The notes below the pieces were generated by a model that saw only the letters and a program-made list of their open reading frames with translations, did no database searches and was not told the origin of the DNA. Positions 7,127 to 14,857 of a stretch of DNA of 64,000 nucleotides are shown in pieces (the first letter of the stretch is position 1; each line of letters begins with the position of its first letter). The stretch comes from Subdoligranulum variabile (GTDB lineage: Bacteria; Bacillota; Clostridia; Oscillospirales; Ruminococcaceae). The stretch is from assembly GCA_004554775.1 (NCBI GenBank), contig SFKI01000002.1, positions 1 through 64,000 on the forward strand. The letters are read 5' to 3'. The position numbers and the translations under genes were made by a program.

Positions 7127-8395
7127 ATGTCGCAGAAAAAGCCGTTTATCACCTTGGCCCAGGCCCGGGCCATTGCCGCCGAGATTCCCACGCCATTCCA
7201 CCTGTATGATGAAGCTGGTATCCGCGAGAACGCCCGCAAGGTCAATGCTGCATTCAGCTGGAACAAGGGATTTAAAGAGTACTTTGCCGTCAAGGCCACC
7301 CCGAACCCTTATATCCTGAAAATTTTGCAGGAAGAGGGCTGCGGCGTCGACTGCTCCAGCTACACCGAACTGCTGATGAGCGAGGCCTGCGGCTTTACCG
7401 GCAGCGATATCATGTTTTCTTCGAACGAAACGCCGGTACAGGACATGCAAAAGGCCTACGAACTGGGCGCTTACATCAACCTGGACGATCTGACCCATGT
7501 CGATTTCCTGAAAGAAGTTGCCGGTATCCCCAAGACGGTTTGCTGCCGCTACAACCCGGGCGGCGTGTTTGAGTTGGGCAACGGCATCATGGATAACCCC
7601 GGCGATGCCAAATACGGCATGAGCGAGGAACAGATGGCCGAGGCTTACACCCGCCTGATGGCCCTGGGGGCTGAGGAGTTCGGCATCCATTCGTTCCTTG
7701 CCAGCAACACTGTCACCGACGATTACTACCCCAAGCTGGCCGGTATTCTGTTTGAACTGGCCGTCCGCCTGCACAAGCGCACCGGTGCCAAGATCAAGTT
7801 CATCAACCTGTCCGGTGGCGTAGGCATTGCCTATCGCCCCGACCAGCGCAGCAACGATATCGCCGCCATCGGTGAGGGCGTGCGCAAAAAGTTTGAGGAG
7901 ATCCTCGTCCCCGCGGGGATGGGCGACGTTGCCATCTTTACCGAGATGGGCCGTTTCATGCTGGCCCCCTACGGCGCGCTTGTCACCACCGCCATCCACG
8001 AAAAGCACATTTATAAAGAGTATATCGGCGTCGATGCCTGCGCCGCTAACCTCATGCGCCCAGCCATGTACGGCTCGTACCATCACATCACGGTACTGGG
8101 CAAAGAGGACGCCCTCTGCGACCATAAATATGATGTCGTCGGCGGCCTGTGCGAGAATAACGATAAGTTTGCCATCGACCGTATGCTGCCCAAAATCGAC
8201 AAGGGGGATATCCTCTTTATCCATGATGCCGGTGCGCACGGCTTCGCGATGGGTTACAACTACAACGGCAAGCTGCGCAGCGCCGAGGTGCTGCTGAAAC
8301 CGGACGGCACTTTCCAGAAGATCCGCCGTGCCGAGACACCTGCCGACTATTTTGCTACCTTTGATTTTACGCCGTTTTTCAAAAAAATAATTTGA
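7127..8395 (+). CDS. lysA: Diaminopimelate decarboxylase
   Basis: A 422-residue PLP enzyme of the alanine-racemase fold that converts meso-diaminopimelate to lysine, the last step of lysine synthesis. The PLP-binding lysine lies in EYFAVKATPNPYILK near residue 60. Other family features are the glycine loop NLSGGVGIAY, EMGRFMLAPYG, and the CENNDKFA motif, whose cysteine acts across the dimer. I chose ATG 7127, with AGGAAAG upstream, rather than the TTG at 7106, which lies inside the operator palindrome. It differs from classical B. subtilis-type LysA in having long inserts and is followed by two small genes. asd, dapA and dapB are 50 kb away under a lysine riboswitch, so lysA is separately controlled. 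Confidence 0.92.
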   Translation: MSQKKPFITLAQARAIAAEIPTPFHLYDEAGIRENARKVNAAFSWNKGFKEYFAVKATPNPYILKILQEEGCGVDCSSYTELLMSEACGFTGSDIMFSSNETPVQDMQKAYELGAYINLDDLTHVDFLKEVAGIPKTVCCRYNPGGVFELGNGIMDNPGDAKYGMSEEQMAEAYTRLMALGAEEFGIHSFLASNTVTDDYYPKLAGILFELAVRLHKRTGAKIKFINLSGGVGIAYRPDQRSNDIAAIGEGVRKKFEEILVPAGMGDVAIFTEMGRFMLAPYGALVTTAIHEKHIYKEYIGVDACAANLMRPAMYGSYHHITVLGKEDALCDHKYDVVGGLCENNDKFAIDRMLPKIDKGDILFIHDAGAHGFAMGYNYNGKLRSAEVLLKPDGTFQKIRRAETPADYFATFDFTPFFKKII

Positions 8396-8410
8396 CGGAG
8401 GACCACGACC

Positions 8411-8743
8411 GTGTTTGAGTTTTTGTTTGTGATGGGGGCTGTGTTTGCGTTTTACGGCTACTCGGTAATGAAAAATCCTCGCGTCTGGGGTGAGCAGGGC
8501 CGCGAGGAGATCCATGAGGAAAACTGGAACGGTTACGTGGTGCGCAACGGCCAGTTCTGCATGTATTCGGGCTTTTTCATCGTGGCGCTGGCTGCGCTGG
8601 ATGTTATCTTCAACTTCCCGTCCTGGCTGTTTATTCTGATTTTGCTCGGCGGCATCGGCGCGCTGTTCTACCCGCTGGCCCACTGGATGCACGAAAAAGA
8701 AGGCAAATGGTGGCCTTGGCCGAAGCATAAAAAGAAAAAATAA
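8411..8743 (+). CDS. Small membrane protein of unknown function
   Basis: A 110-residue protein with a likely membrane helix at residues 2-20 and a hairpin of two more at about 52-70 and 72-92. A charged stretch with Trp residues (GEQGREEIHEENWNGY) lies between, and a lysine-rich tail ends the protein. The start is GTG 8411 with GGAGG just upstream, 15 bases after lysA, so it is probably in the same transcript. The next gene follows 15 bases later. I do not recognise the family; small three-helix membrane proteins of the DUF3784 kind are superficially similar. Confidence 0.7.
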   Translation: MFEFLFVMGAVFAFYGYSVMKNPRVWGEQGREEIHEENWNGYVVRNGQFCMYSGFFIVALAALDVIFNFPSWLFILILLGGIGALFYPLAHWMHEKEGKWWPWPKHKKKK

Positions 8744-8758
8744 AAGGGGAGTCCACCC

Positions 8759-9100
8759 ATGGCATTCGACTTCAAGAAAGAGTACAAGGAATTTTACCTG
8801 CCCAAAGCGAAGCCGGAACTGGTGACTGTGCCGCCGATGAACTACATCGCTGTGCGAGGCAAAGGCGACCCCAACGAGGAAGACGGCGCGTATAAACAGG
8901 CCATCGGCCTTTTATATGGCATCGCCTACACCATCAAGATGAGCAAAAAGGGCTCCCACCAGATCGACGGCTATTTTGATTTTGTGGTGCCGCCGCTGGA
9001 GGGCTTCTGGCAGCAGTCCGGCTCCAATACCATCGACTACGCCCACAAAGAGAATTTCGAGTGGATCTCGGTCATCCGCCATCCCATCAAAAAAGTCTAA
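8759..9100 (+). CDS. GyrI-like small-molecule-binding protein with an apparent internal deletion
   Basis: The 113 residues match the N-terminal half of GyrI-like (SOUL/AraC effector-binding-fold) proteins of Firmicutes, which are normally about 200-215 residues: FDFKKEYKEFYLP, PPMNYIAVRGKGDPNEEDG and IDGYFDFVVPPLEGFW are typical. The protein then passes directly from FEWISVIR to HPIKKV. In the family WISVIRLP occurs mid-protein and VIRHPIKK occurs at the extreme C-terminus, so the middle to late region of about 95 residues seems to have been lost by an in-frame deletion between the two VIR-encoding segments. Half of the ligand-binding fold is missing, so function is doubtful. GGGGAG precedes ATG 8759. 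A terminator follows at once. Confidence 0.75.
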   Translation: MAFDFKKEYKEFYLPKAKPELVTVPPMNYIAVRGKGDPNEEDGAYKQAIGLLYGIAYTIKMSKKGSHQIDGYFDFVVPPLEGFWQQSGSNTIDYAHKENFEWISVIRHPIKKV

Positions 9101-9103
9101 CAC

Positions 9104-9140
9104 AAAAGCAGGCATGCTCTTTGCGGCATACCTGCTTTTT
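9104..9140. terminator. Bidirectional terminator
   Basis: AAAAGCAGG-C-ATGC (9104-9117) pairs with GCAT-A-CCTGCTTTTT (9126-9140). It can end both the lysA operon and the converging minus-strand rnhA operon. Confidence 0.75.
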
Positions 9141-9169
9141 GCATGCAATGATTGGATTCAAAAGGTAAA

Positions 9170-9565
9170 TCATTCTGCCTTCGCGCTGGCGATCTCGGCA
9201 GCATCGGCCTTGGTAAACTCGCCCAGCGGCAGCACCAGCTTTGCCAGCAGTTCCTGTGGCAGTCCTGCCAAAAGCGCACTCTGGTCAGCGTCGGCATCCA
9301 CAGCCGCAACGACGTGCGAGACGCCGTCCTCGTCCACCTCGATGCGCGCATAATGCCCGGTGGCGATAAACGCGCAGTCCAGCTTGGCGGCCTGCTCGGC
9401 CAGCAGCGGCAGCAGCTGCGCGGGGGCCGTGGCTTCCTCGGCAGTAAAGGTCAGTACGGCAAAGCCCTGCTGTTGCAAAATGCGGTACGCTGCGGCGGCA
9501 TCATTGCCGCTGTTCAGCCCCAACAGCACTTTATCCTGCTTTTCAAAGGTGTTAAAACCGTCCAT
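9170..9565 (-). CDS. Shrunken MnmA-like (tRNA 2-thiouridylase) paralogue without catalytic motifs
   Basis: This 131-residue protein keeps recognisable pieces of MnmA, the ATP-dependent tRNA thiolase of about 360 residues: an N-terminal KVLLGLNSGNDAAAAYRIL (the normal P-loop is SGGVDSSVAA), FIATGHYARIE, and DADQSALLAGLPQELLAKLV followed by PLGEFTK. The region with the first catalytic cysteine and everything after PLGEFTK are missing, and the ATP pyrophosphatase loop is degraded, so it cannot thiolate tRNA. It has a good ribosome binding site (AAGGAGAAAG) before ATG 9565 and sits 33 bases behind rnhA, so it appears expressed. It could be a decaying paralogue or a repurposed tRNA- or nucleotide-binding domain. 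Confidence 0.7.
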   Translation of the reverse strand: MDGFNTFEKQDKVLLGLNSGNDAAAAYRILQQQGFAVLTFTAEEATAPAQLLPLLAEQAAKLDCAFIATGHYARIEVDEDGVSHVVAAVDADADQSALLAGLPQELLAKLVLPLGEFTKADAAEIASAKAE

Positions 9566-9598
9566 CTGTCTTTCTCCTTCATAAATCGTAGAGGGGCC

Positions 9599-10060
9599 TT
9601 ATGCCTGGCGGCCGCCGTATTTTTTGCTTTGCTCCACGGCCATGCGGTCGCAGCGCTCGTTCTCGGGGTGGCCTGCATGGCCTTTCAGCCAGTGGTAGGT
9701 GATTTTATGCTTCTCGCTCTCTTCCAAAAGCGGGGCCCACAGGTCTGGGTTCAGGGCAGGGGACTTGTCGGCCTTTTTCCAACCGCGGGCACGCCAGCCC
9801 TTGGCCCAGCCCTTTTCCAGCCCGTTAATGACATACTGGCTGTCGCTGTACAAATCAATGGCGCAGGGCTCTTTTAACTGCCGCAGCGCTTGCAGCAGGG
9901 CCGTCATCTCCATGCGGTTGTTGGTTGTGTTGGCTTCACCGCCGGAAAGCTCCTTCTCGTACACTTTCTGCGTCGTGCGAAAGCGCAAAATCGCCCCCCA
10001 GCCGCCGGGGCCGGGGTTGCCGCTGCACGCGCCGTCGGTATAAATTTCAATTTGTTTCAT
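9599..10060 (-). CDS. rnhA: Ribonuclease HI
   Basis: A 153-residue RNase H that cuts RNA in RNA-DNA hybrids. The catalytic carboxylates are visible in IYTDGACSGNPGPGGW (first Asp), NNRMEMTALLQAL (Glu), LYSDSQYVI (second Asp) and ENERCDRMA (last Asp), and the conserved histidine is in WLKGHAGHPENE. The start is ATG 10060 with GGGAGA upstream; a longer frame from 10132 has no ribosome binding site. It faces away from rnjA; 65 bases separate its start from the rnjA -35 box. The MnmA-like gene follows in the same direction. Confidence 0.95.
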   Translation of the reverse strand: MKQIEIYTDGACSGNPGPGGWGAILRFRTTQKVYEKELSGGEANTTNNRMEMTALLQALRQLKEPCAIDLYSDSQYVINGLEKGWAKGWRARGWKKADKSPALNPDLWAPLLEESEKHKITYHWLKGHAGHPENERCDRMAVEQSKKYGGRQA

Positions 10061-10125
10061 TTGTATTCTCCCGTACACTGGTAATACTGTTATTATAGCG
10101 TGTCCCCGCAAAGATGGCAAGGCGT

Positions 10126-10154
10126 TTGACAAGTAAACACAATCCGTTTATAAT
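10126..10154 (+). promoter_or_regulatory. Consensus sigmaA promoter of rnjA
   Basis: TTGACA (10126-10131), 17-base spacer, TATAAT (10149-10154): a perfect match to the housekeeping consensus. The start is expected near 10161. Confidence 0.85.
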
Positions 10155-10161
10155 AAATAGT

Positions 10162-10350
10162 AATTGCAATGTTGTGTATGAAACCGGGCCCGGCCGCACC
10201 TTTTCAGGTGGACTCTTCGCGCCCAGCCACTGTCTTAATAGGGTTGACCCACCCTGTAGCAAAATACATAAATCGCAAATAGGCGCAGGAATTTCGGCAT
10301 GTACAGAGCGGTACATGTCAGCCCTGCTGAACGAGAAATTGGAGGTTTTC
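10162..10350 (+). promoter_or_regulatory. Long structured 5' leader of rnjA
   Basis: About 190 untranslated bases separate the promoter from ATG 10351. They contain at least two perfect hairpins: CACCT/AGGTG around TTTC (10197-10210) and CATGTAC/GTACATG around a 6-base loop (10298-10317), the second about 25 bases before the ribosome binding site. No T-run follows either stem, so attenuation is not obvious; autoregulation by RNase J cleavage is a possible reading. Confidence 0.45.
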
Positions 10351-12330
10351 ATGGAAGAATTCAAACCTAAGCGTAAAAATAGCAACTATTCCGCCAGCGA
10401 TAAGACCGGCGGCCAGCGCCGTGCCCCACGCCAGAATCACCAGAATAAAGCCCCGCAGGAGAATGGCGCACCCGCCAATAAGCCTCGCCGCCGTCCTGCC
10501 CGCCCCGCCGCTGCCGAAGCTGCCCAGGCCCCGGCACAGTCTGTGCCCGCCCCGCGTCCGCGCCGCCCGCGCAGCACCCCGCAGGGGGACAGCCAGGCCC
10601 CGCACCAGCAGCGCCGCGGCCGCAAGCCGCAGCAAAGCAGCGCTTCGCATTATGAGATGACGCCCGCCATTCCCATGCACATCTGCCCGTTGGGCGGCCT
10701 TGGGGAAGTTGGCAAAAACATCACCCTGTATGAGTGCCAGGGCGATATGATTCTGGTCGACTGTGGCCTTGTTTTCCCGGACGCCGATATGTTCGGCATC
10801 GATCTGGTCATTCCCGATTTCACTTACGTGCTCGAAAACAAGGACCGCATCAAGGGCCTGTTCATCACCCACGGGCACGAGGATCATATCGGCAGCCTGC
10901 CGTACCTGCTCAAAAAGTTCAATGTGCCGATCTACGCCGCCCGGTTGACCATTGGCCTGATCAAAAATAAGCTCGAGGAACACGGCCTGGCCTCCAGCGC
11001 CGTCTTCCATGAGATCCGCCCCCGCCAGAAGGTCAAGCTTGGCTGCTTCACGGTCGAGCCTATCCATGTAAATCACTCCATCCCCGACGCACTGGCGTTC
11101 GCCATTGAGTGTCCGGCGGGCGTGGTCATTCACACCGGCGACTTCAAGGTCGACTACACGCCACTGTCCGGCGACGCCGTTACCGACCTGTCCACGATCG
11201 CTGAGTATGGCCGCAAGGGGGTGCTGGCCCTGCTGTCCGACTCCACCAACGCCGAACGCCCGGGCTTTACCGCGACCGAGCAGACGGTGGCAGAGGGGGT
11301 GCGCGGCCTGTTTGCCAAGGCGGGCAAGCGCCGTATCATTGTGGCAACGTTCGCGTCCAACATCTACCGCGTACAGCAGATCATCGACCTGGCAATCGAG
11401 TCGGGCCGCAAGGTGGCCGTCAGTGGCCGCAGCATGGTCTCCAATACCGAGATGGCCCGCGAGCTGGGCTACCTGCACGCACCTGATAACGTGCTGATCC
11501 AGATCGAGGAGATCAACAAGTACCCGCCGGAAAAGGTCGTGCTTATCACCACCGGTAGCCAGGGTGAACCGCTCTCCGCGTTGTCCCGCATGGCGCAGGC
11601 CAGTCACCGTCAGGTCAAGGTCGGCCCCAACGACTTTATCATTATCTCGGCCCGCCCCATCCCCGGCAACGAAAAGACTGTCACCAAGGTCGTCAACGGC
11701 CTGCTGGCCCTCGGTGCCGAGGTCATCTACGAGAACATGTACGACACCCATGTTTCGGGCCACGCCTGCCAGGAAGAGCAGAAGCTTATGCTGACCCTGG
11801 CACACCCGCAGTATTTCTTGCCCGTGCACGGTGAGTTCAAGCAGCTCAAGCGCCACGCCGAGACGGCAGAACACCTGGGCTATATCCCGAAGCAGAACAT
11901 CTATATTGCCGAGAACGGCCAGAACATCCGCCTGTCCGCAGACGGCATGGCCGTTGAGAACACCGTCACCGCCGGGGCTGTCATGGTCGATGGCTACGGT
12001 GTGGGCGATGTCGGCAATGTGGTCCTGCGCGACCGCCACCATCTGTCCGAGGACGGTATCATCATCGTCACGGCAGCTGTGGACGGCTCCACCGGGCAGG
12101 TTCTGTCCGGCCCCGACCTTGTCAGCCGCGGCTTTGTCTATGTGCGCGAGAGCGAAGAACTCATGGACGGTGCCCGCGTGCAGGTCGAGATGGCCCTGGA
12201 CCGCAGCCTGAGCGACAATATGCACGACTGGGCCAGCGTCAAGGCCCGCGTGCGCGAGGCGCTTTCCAGCTATATCTACCGCAAGACCAAGCGCAGCCCG
12301 ATGATCCTGCCCATCCTGCTGGAAGTGTAA
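10351..12330 (+). CDS. rnj: Ribonuclease J
   Basis: A 659-residue metallo-beta-lactamase/beta-CASP ribonuclease with endonuclease and 5'-3' exonuclease activity, central to mRNA decay and rRNA maturation. The core starts near residue 105; the zinc motif HGHEDH is at 174-179, followed by HTGDFKVDYTP and LSDSTNAERPG. The beta-CASP motifs include ISARPIPGNEKTV and VSGHACQEEQKLML. Most Firmicutes RNases J have about 555 residues; this one has an extra basic, Pro/Ala/Gln/Arg-rich N-terminal tail of about 100 residues that is surely disordered and may bind RNA. ATG 10351 has GGAGG six bases upstream; an upstream in-frame extension to 10114 crosses the promoter and is not real. Confidence 0.95.
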   Translation: MEEFKPKRKNSNYSASDKTGGQRRAPRQNHQNKAPQENGAPANKPRRRPARPAAAEAAQAPAQSVPAPRPRRPRSTPQGDSQAPHQQRRGRKPQQSSASHYEMTPAIPMHICPLGGLGEVGKNITLYECQGDMILVDCGLVFPDADMFGIDLVIPDFTYVLENKDRIKGLFITHGHEDHIGSLPYLLKKFNVPIYAARLTIGLIKNKLEEHGLASSAVFHEIRPRQKVKLGCFTVEPIHVNHSIPDALAFAIECPAGVVIHTGDFKVDYTPLSGDAVTDLSTIAEYGRKGVLALLSDSTNAERPGFTATEQTVAEGVRGLFAKAGKRRIIVATFASNIYRVQQIIDLAIESGRKVAVSGRSMVSNTEMARELGYLHAPDNVLIQIEEINKYPPEKVVLITTGSQGEPLSALSRMAQASHRQVKVGPNDFIIISARPIPGNEKTVTKVVNGLLALGAEVIYENMYDTHVSGHACQEEQKLMLTLAHPQYFLPVHGEFKQLKRHAETAEHLGYIPKQNIYIAENGQNIRLSADGMAVENTVTAGAVMVDGYGVGDVGNVVLRDRHHLSEDGIIIVTAAVDGSTGQVLSGPDLVSRGFVYVRESEELMDGARVQVEMALDRSLSDNMHDWASVKARVREALSSYIYRKTKRSPMILPILLEV

Positions 12331-12369
12331 AATCACCCATGCTGACGTATAAAATGTGAGGGATCTGCC

Positions 12370-14343
12370 ATGAAGCAAAAGCAAGGCCTGGATCTGGCAG
12401 CAGTAATCTTGCTGCTGCTTATTGCCTGTGCGGTTTTGGCCGTGCCGGTGGCATTGCTGTCGCCCAAATGGCTGATCGCCCCGGCTGTGCTGGTCGTGCT
12501 GGCGCTGGGCATTGTGTGGTATCAGCGCCGCCGTCTGCGCGCTTTTGTAGCCAAAAACCTGTGCAGTACAGACTTTGAAAACAGCCGCATCCAGTACAGC
12601 CTGGCAGGGCTTCCCATCCCCACAATGCTGATTGCAGACGACCGCGTTGTGTGGTATAATACTATCTTCCGGGAAGAAGTGCTGAACGGCACCGACGCCG
12701 TGACCCGGCCCGTGGACCGCCTTTTCCCGGAACTGGATCTGGCTGTATGCAGCCGCCCCCACGGCCAGGATCTGACTGTAGGGGACAAACGCTTTACTGC
12801 TTACGCTGGTTCTGCCAAGGGCAGCCGCGGCACAAGCCTTGTCTATCTGGTCGACGATACCGTTTATAAGCAAACACTGGAAGAATACACCGCCAGCCGC
12901 CCCGCCTGCCTGATCATCGTCATTGACAGCTATGATGAGCTTTTCGACGATATGAAAGACAGCGAGCAGGCCAAGGAGCTGGAAGCCATCAACAGCCTGC
13001 TGGAAGCCTATATCGGCCGCAGCACCGGCTTTTTGCGCAAGATCTCCAACAGCCGCTATATTGCGGTGGTTGAAGAGCGCGACATCCACTGGATGCTGCA
13101 AGAACGTTTTGAGATTCTTGATCAGGTTCGCGCACTGCACCCTGGCGGCTTTACGACGCTGTCCATCGGCGTGGGCCACGGTGGCAAGAGCTTGCAGGAA
13201 TGCCACCAGATGGCCCGCGAGAGCATCGACATTGCCCTGGGCCGCGGCGGCGACCAGGCCGCTGTCAAAACCGTGGATGGCTTTGAATTTTACGGCGGTA
13301 TCTCCCACGGGGTGGAAAAACGCAGCCATGTGCGCAGCCGCATCATTGCCAACGCCCTGTGTGACCTGATCAAAAAGAGCGACAGCGTCATCATTATGGG
13401 CCACCGCATGAGCGACCTTGACGCCGTCGGCTCGGCCATCGGTGTGCTGCGCATCTGCAAGATATGCGGCGTCCCGGCGGTCATTGCCGTCAACAGCGAT
13501 GCCACACTGGCGGGCCCGCTGCTGAAAACCTTCATCGACGCGGGCGAGGGGCACAACTTCATCATGCCCGACCAAACGCTGGATGTCATTACGCCGCGCA
13601 CTTTGCTGATCGTGGTGGACACCTACCAGAAGCGCCTGCTGGAAAGCCAGAAAATCTACGAAAAGTGCAAGCGCGTCATCGTTATTGACCACCACCGCAT
13701 GGCGGTCGGCCATATCGACAATCCGCTGCTGCTTTACCACGAGCCGTACGCATCCAGCGCCAGTGAGCTGGTGTGTGAACTGCTGCAATTTCTGCCCAAA
13801 GAGGATAACATCACCGCCCTCGAGGCGCAGGCATTGCTGGCCGGTATCATGCTCGATACCCGCAGCTTTGCGCTGCATGTCGGTGTGCGCACCTTTGAAG
13901 CCGCCGCCTGGCTGCGCAGCCGCGGTGCCCAGACGGCAGATACCAAGCTGCTGTTCAATACCTCGAAGGAGGAGTATGAGGCTCGCGCCCACATTGTGGA
14001 AAGCGCCTACATTTACAAGGGCTGCGCCATCGCGCTTTCGGGCGAACTGGATGCCGGTATGAACGTTGTGCTGCCCATGGCGGCCAACGACCTGCTGACG
14101 ATCAACGGTGTGGACGCCAGCTTTGTGGCGGTTGCCAAAAACGGCGGCGTCAACATCTCGGCGCGCAGCATGGGCGCTTTGAATGTGCAGGTCATTCTGG
14201 AGCCCTTGGGCGGCGGCGGTCACTTGATGATGGCCGGTGCCCAGCTGCATGACTGCACCCTGCAGGATGCCGAAACGCGCATCCGCGAACAAATTGACAT
14301 TTACCGCGCTGCCCAGGCTGCCCAGCAGGGCGCGGCACGGTAA
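12370..14343 (+). CDS. gdpP: Cyclic-di-AMP phosphodiesterase, GdpP type
   Basis: A 657-residue membrane protein that hydrolyses c-di-AMP. Two N-terminal membrane helices (about residues 10-31 and 35-53) precede a PAS-like segment (SLAGLPIPTMLIADD...), a degenerate GGDEF domain (about 170-300) and a DHH/DHHA1 phosphoesterase module. In the last, MGHRMSDLDAVGSAIGV (the DHH motif appears here as D-L-D), VVDTY, VIDHHRM and the C-terminal GGGGHLMMAGAQ are visible. It sits between rnj and rplI, the usual gdpP-rplI-dnaB order of Firmicutes, and rplI starts 28 bases later. It controls turgor, wall and beta-lactam responses in relatives. Confidence 0.93.
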   Translation: MKQKQGLDLAAVILLLLIACAVLAVPVALLSPKWLIAPAVLVVLALGIVWYQRRRLRAFVAKNLCSTDFENSRIQYSLAGLPIPTMLIADDRVVWYNTIFREEVLNGTDAVTRPVDRLFPELDLAVCSRPHGQDLTVGDKRFTAYAGSAKGSRGTSLVYLVDDTVYKQTLEEYTASRPACLIIVIDSYDELFDDMKDSEQAKELEAINSLLEAYIGRSTGFLRKISNSRYIAVVEERDIHWMLQERFEILDQVRALHPGGFTTLSIGVGHGGKSLQECHQMARESIDIALGRGGDQAAVKTVDGFEFYGGISHGVEKRSHVRSRIIANALCDLIKKSDSVIIMGHRMSDLDAVGSAIGVLRICKICGVPAVIAVNSDATLAGPLLKTFIDAGEGHNFIMPDQTLDVITPRTLLIVVDTYQKRLLESQKIYEKCKRVIVIDHHRMAVGHIDNPLLLYHEPYASSASELVCELLQFLPKEDNITALEAQALLAGIMLDTRSFALHVGVRTFEAAAWLRSRGAQTADTKLLFNTSKEEYEARAHIVESAYIYKGCAIALSGELDAGMNVVLPMAANDLLTINGVDASFVAVAKNGGVNISARSMGALNVQVILEPLGGGGHLMMAGAQLHDCTLQDAETRIREQIDIYRAAQAAQQGAAR

Positions 14344-14371
14344 AATATAGAGAATATCGGAGGGAATCCTT

Positions 14372-14818
14372 ATGAAGATCATTCTGAAACAGGATGTCAA
14401 GACCATCGGTAAAAAAGACGAGATCCATGAGGTTTCGGACGGCTACGCCCGCAACTTTCTGTTCCCGCGCGGCCTGGCTGCCCCAGCAGATGCCGCTGCA
14501 CTGAACCAGGCTCGCACCAAGAGCGAAGCCAAGGCCCACCATGAGGCCGAAGCCCGCGCCGCCGCCGAAGAGCTGGCTGCCAAGATCAAGGGCCAGGTCA
14601 TCACCGCCAAAGTCAAGGGTGGTGCTTCCGGAAAGCTGTACGGAAAAGTCACCGGCAAGGAGGTTGCCGAGCTACTGACCCAGCTCACCGGCACCGAGAT
14701 CGACAAGAAAAAGGTGGAACTGCCGTCCACCATCAAAGAGTTCGGCAGCTATGATGCCGCTGTGCGCCTGTACGCCGGTGTCGTCGCACCGTTCAAGCTG
14801 AAAGTCGAAGAGCTGTAA
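14372..14818 (+). CDS. rplI: 50S ribosomal protein L9
   Basis: A 148-residue ribosomal protein that binds 23S rRNA near the L1 stalk. The N-terminal signature MKIILKQDVKTIGKKDEI with GYARNFLFPRGLA is diagnostic, followed by the long connecting helix (about residues 42-75) and the C-terminal RNA-binding domain. ATG 14372 follows CGGAGGGAA at good spacing. It lies between gdpP and dnaB as in most Firmicutes. Nothing unusual. Confidence 0.97.
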   Translation: MKIILKQDVKTIGKKDEIHEVSDGYARNFLFPRGLAAPADAAALNQARTKSEAKAHHEAEARAAAEELAAKIKGQVITAKVKGGASGKLYGKVTGKEVAELLTQLTGTEIDKKKVELPSTIKEFGSYDAAVRLYAGVVAPFKLKVEEL

Positions 14819-14857
14819 AGCATATAAACTTCACAGGAAAAAGGAGGGGAGTCTGCC

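Noticed and set aside
7097..8728. A 543-codon minus-strand frame opposite lysA
   Set aside because: Shadow of lysA and its small neighbour, without start signals or motifs.
10318..14406. A 1362-codon open frame on the minus strand
   Set aside because: It is antisense to rnj, gdpP and the start of rplI, has no ribosome binding site or domain, and arises from the GC-rich codon bias of the sense genes.
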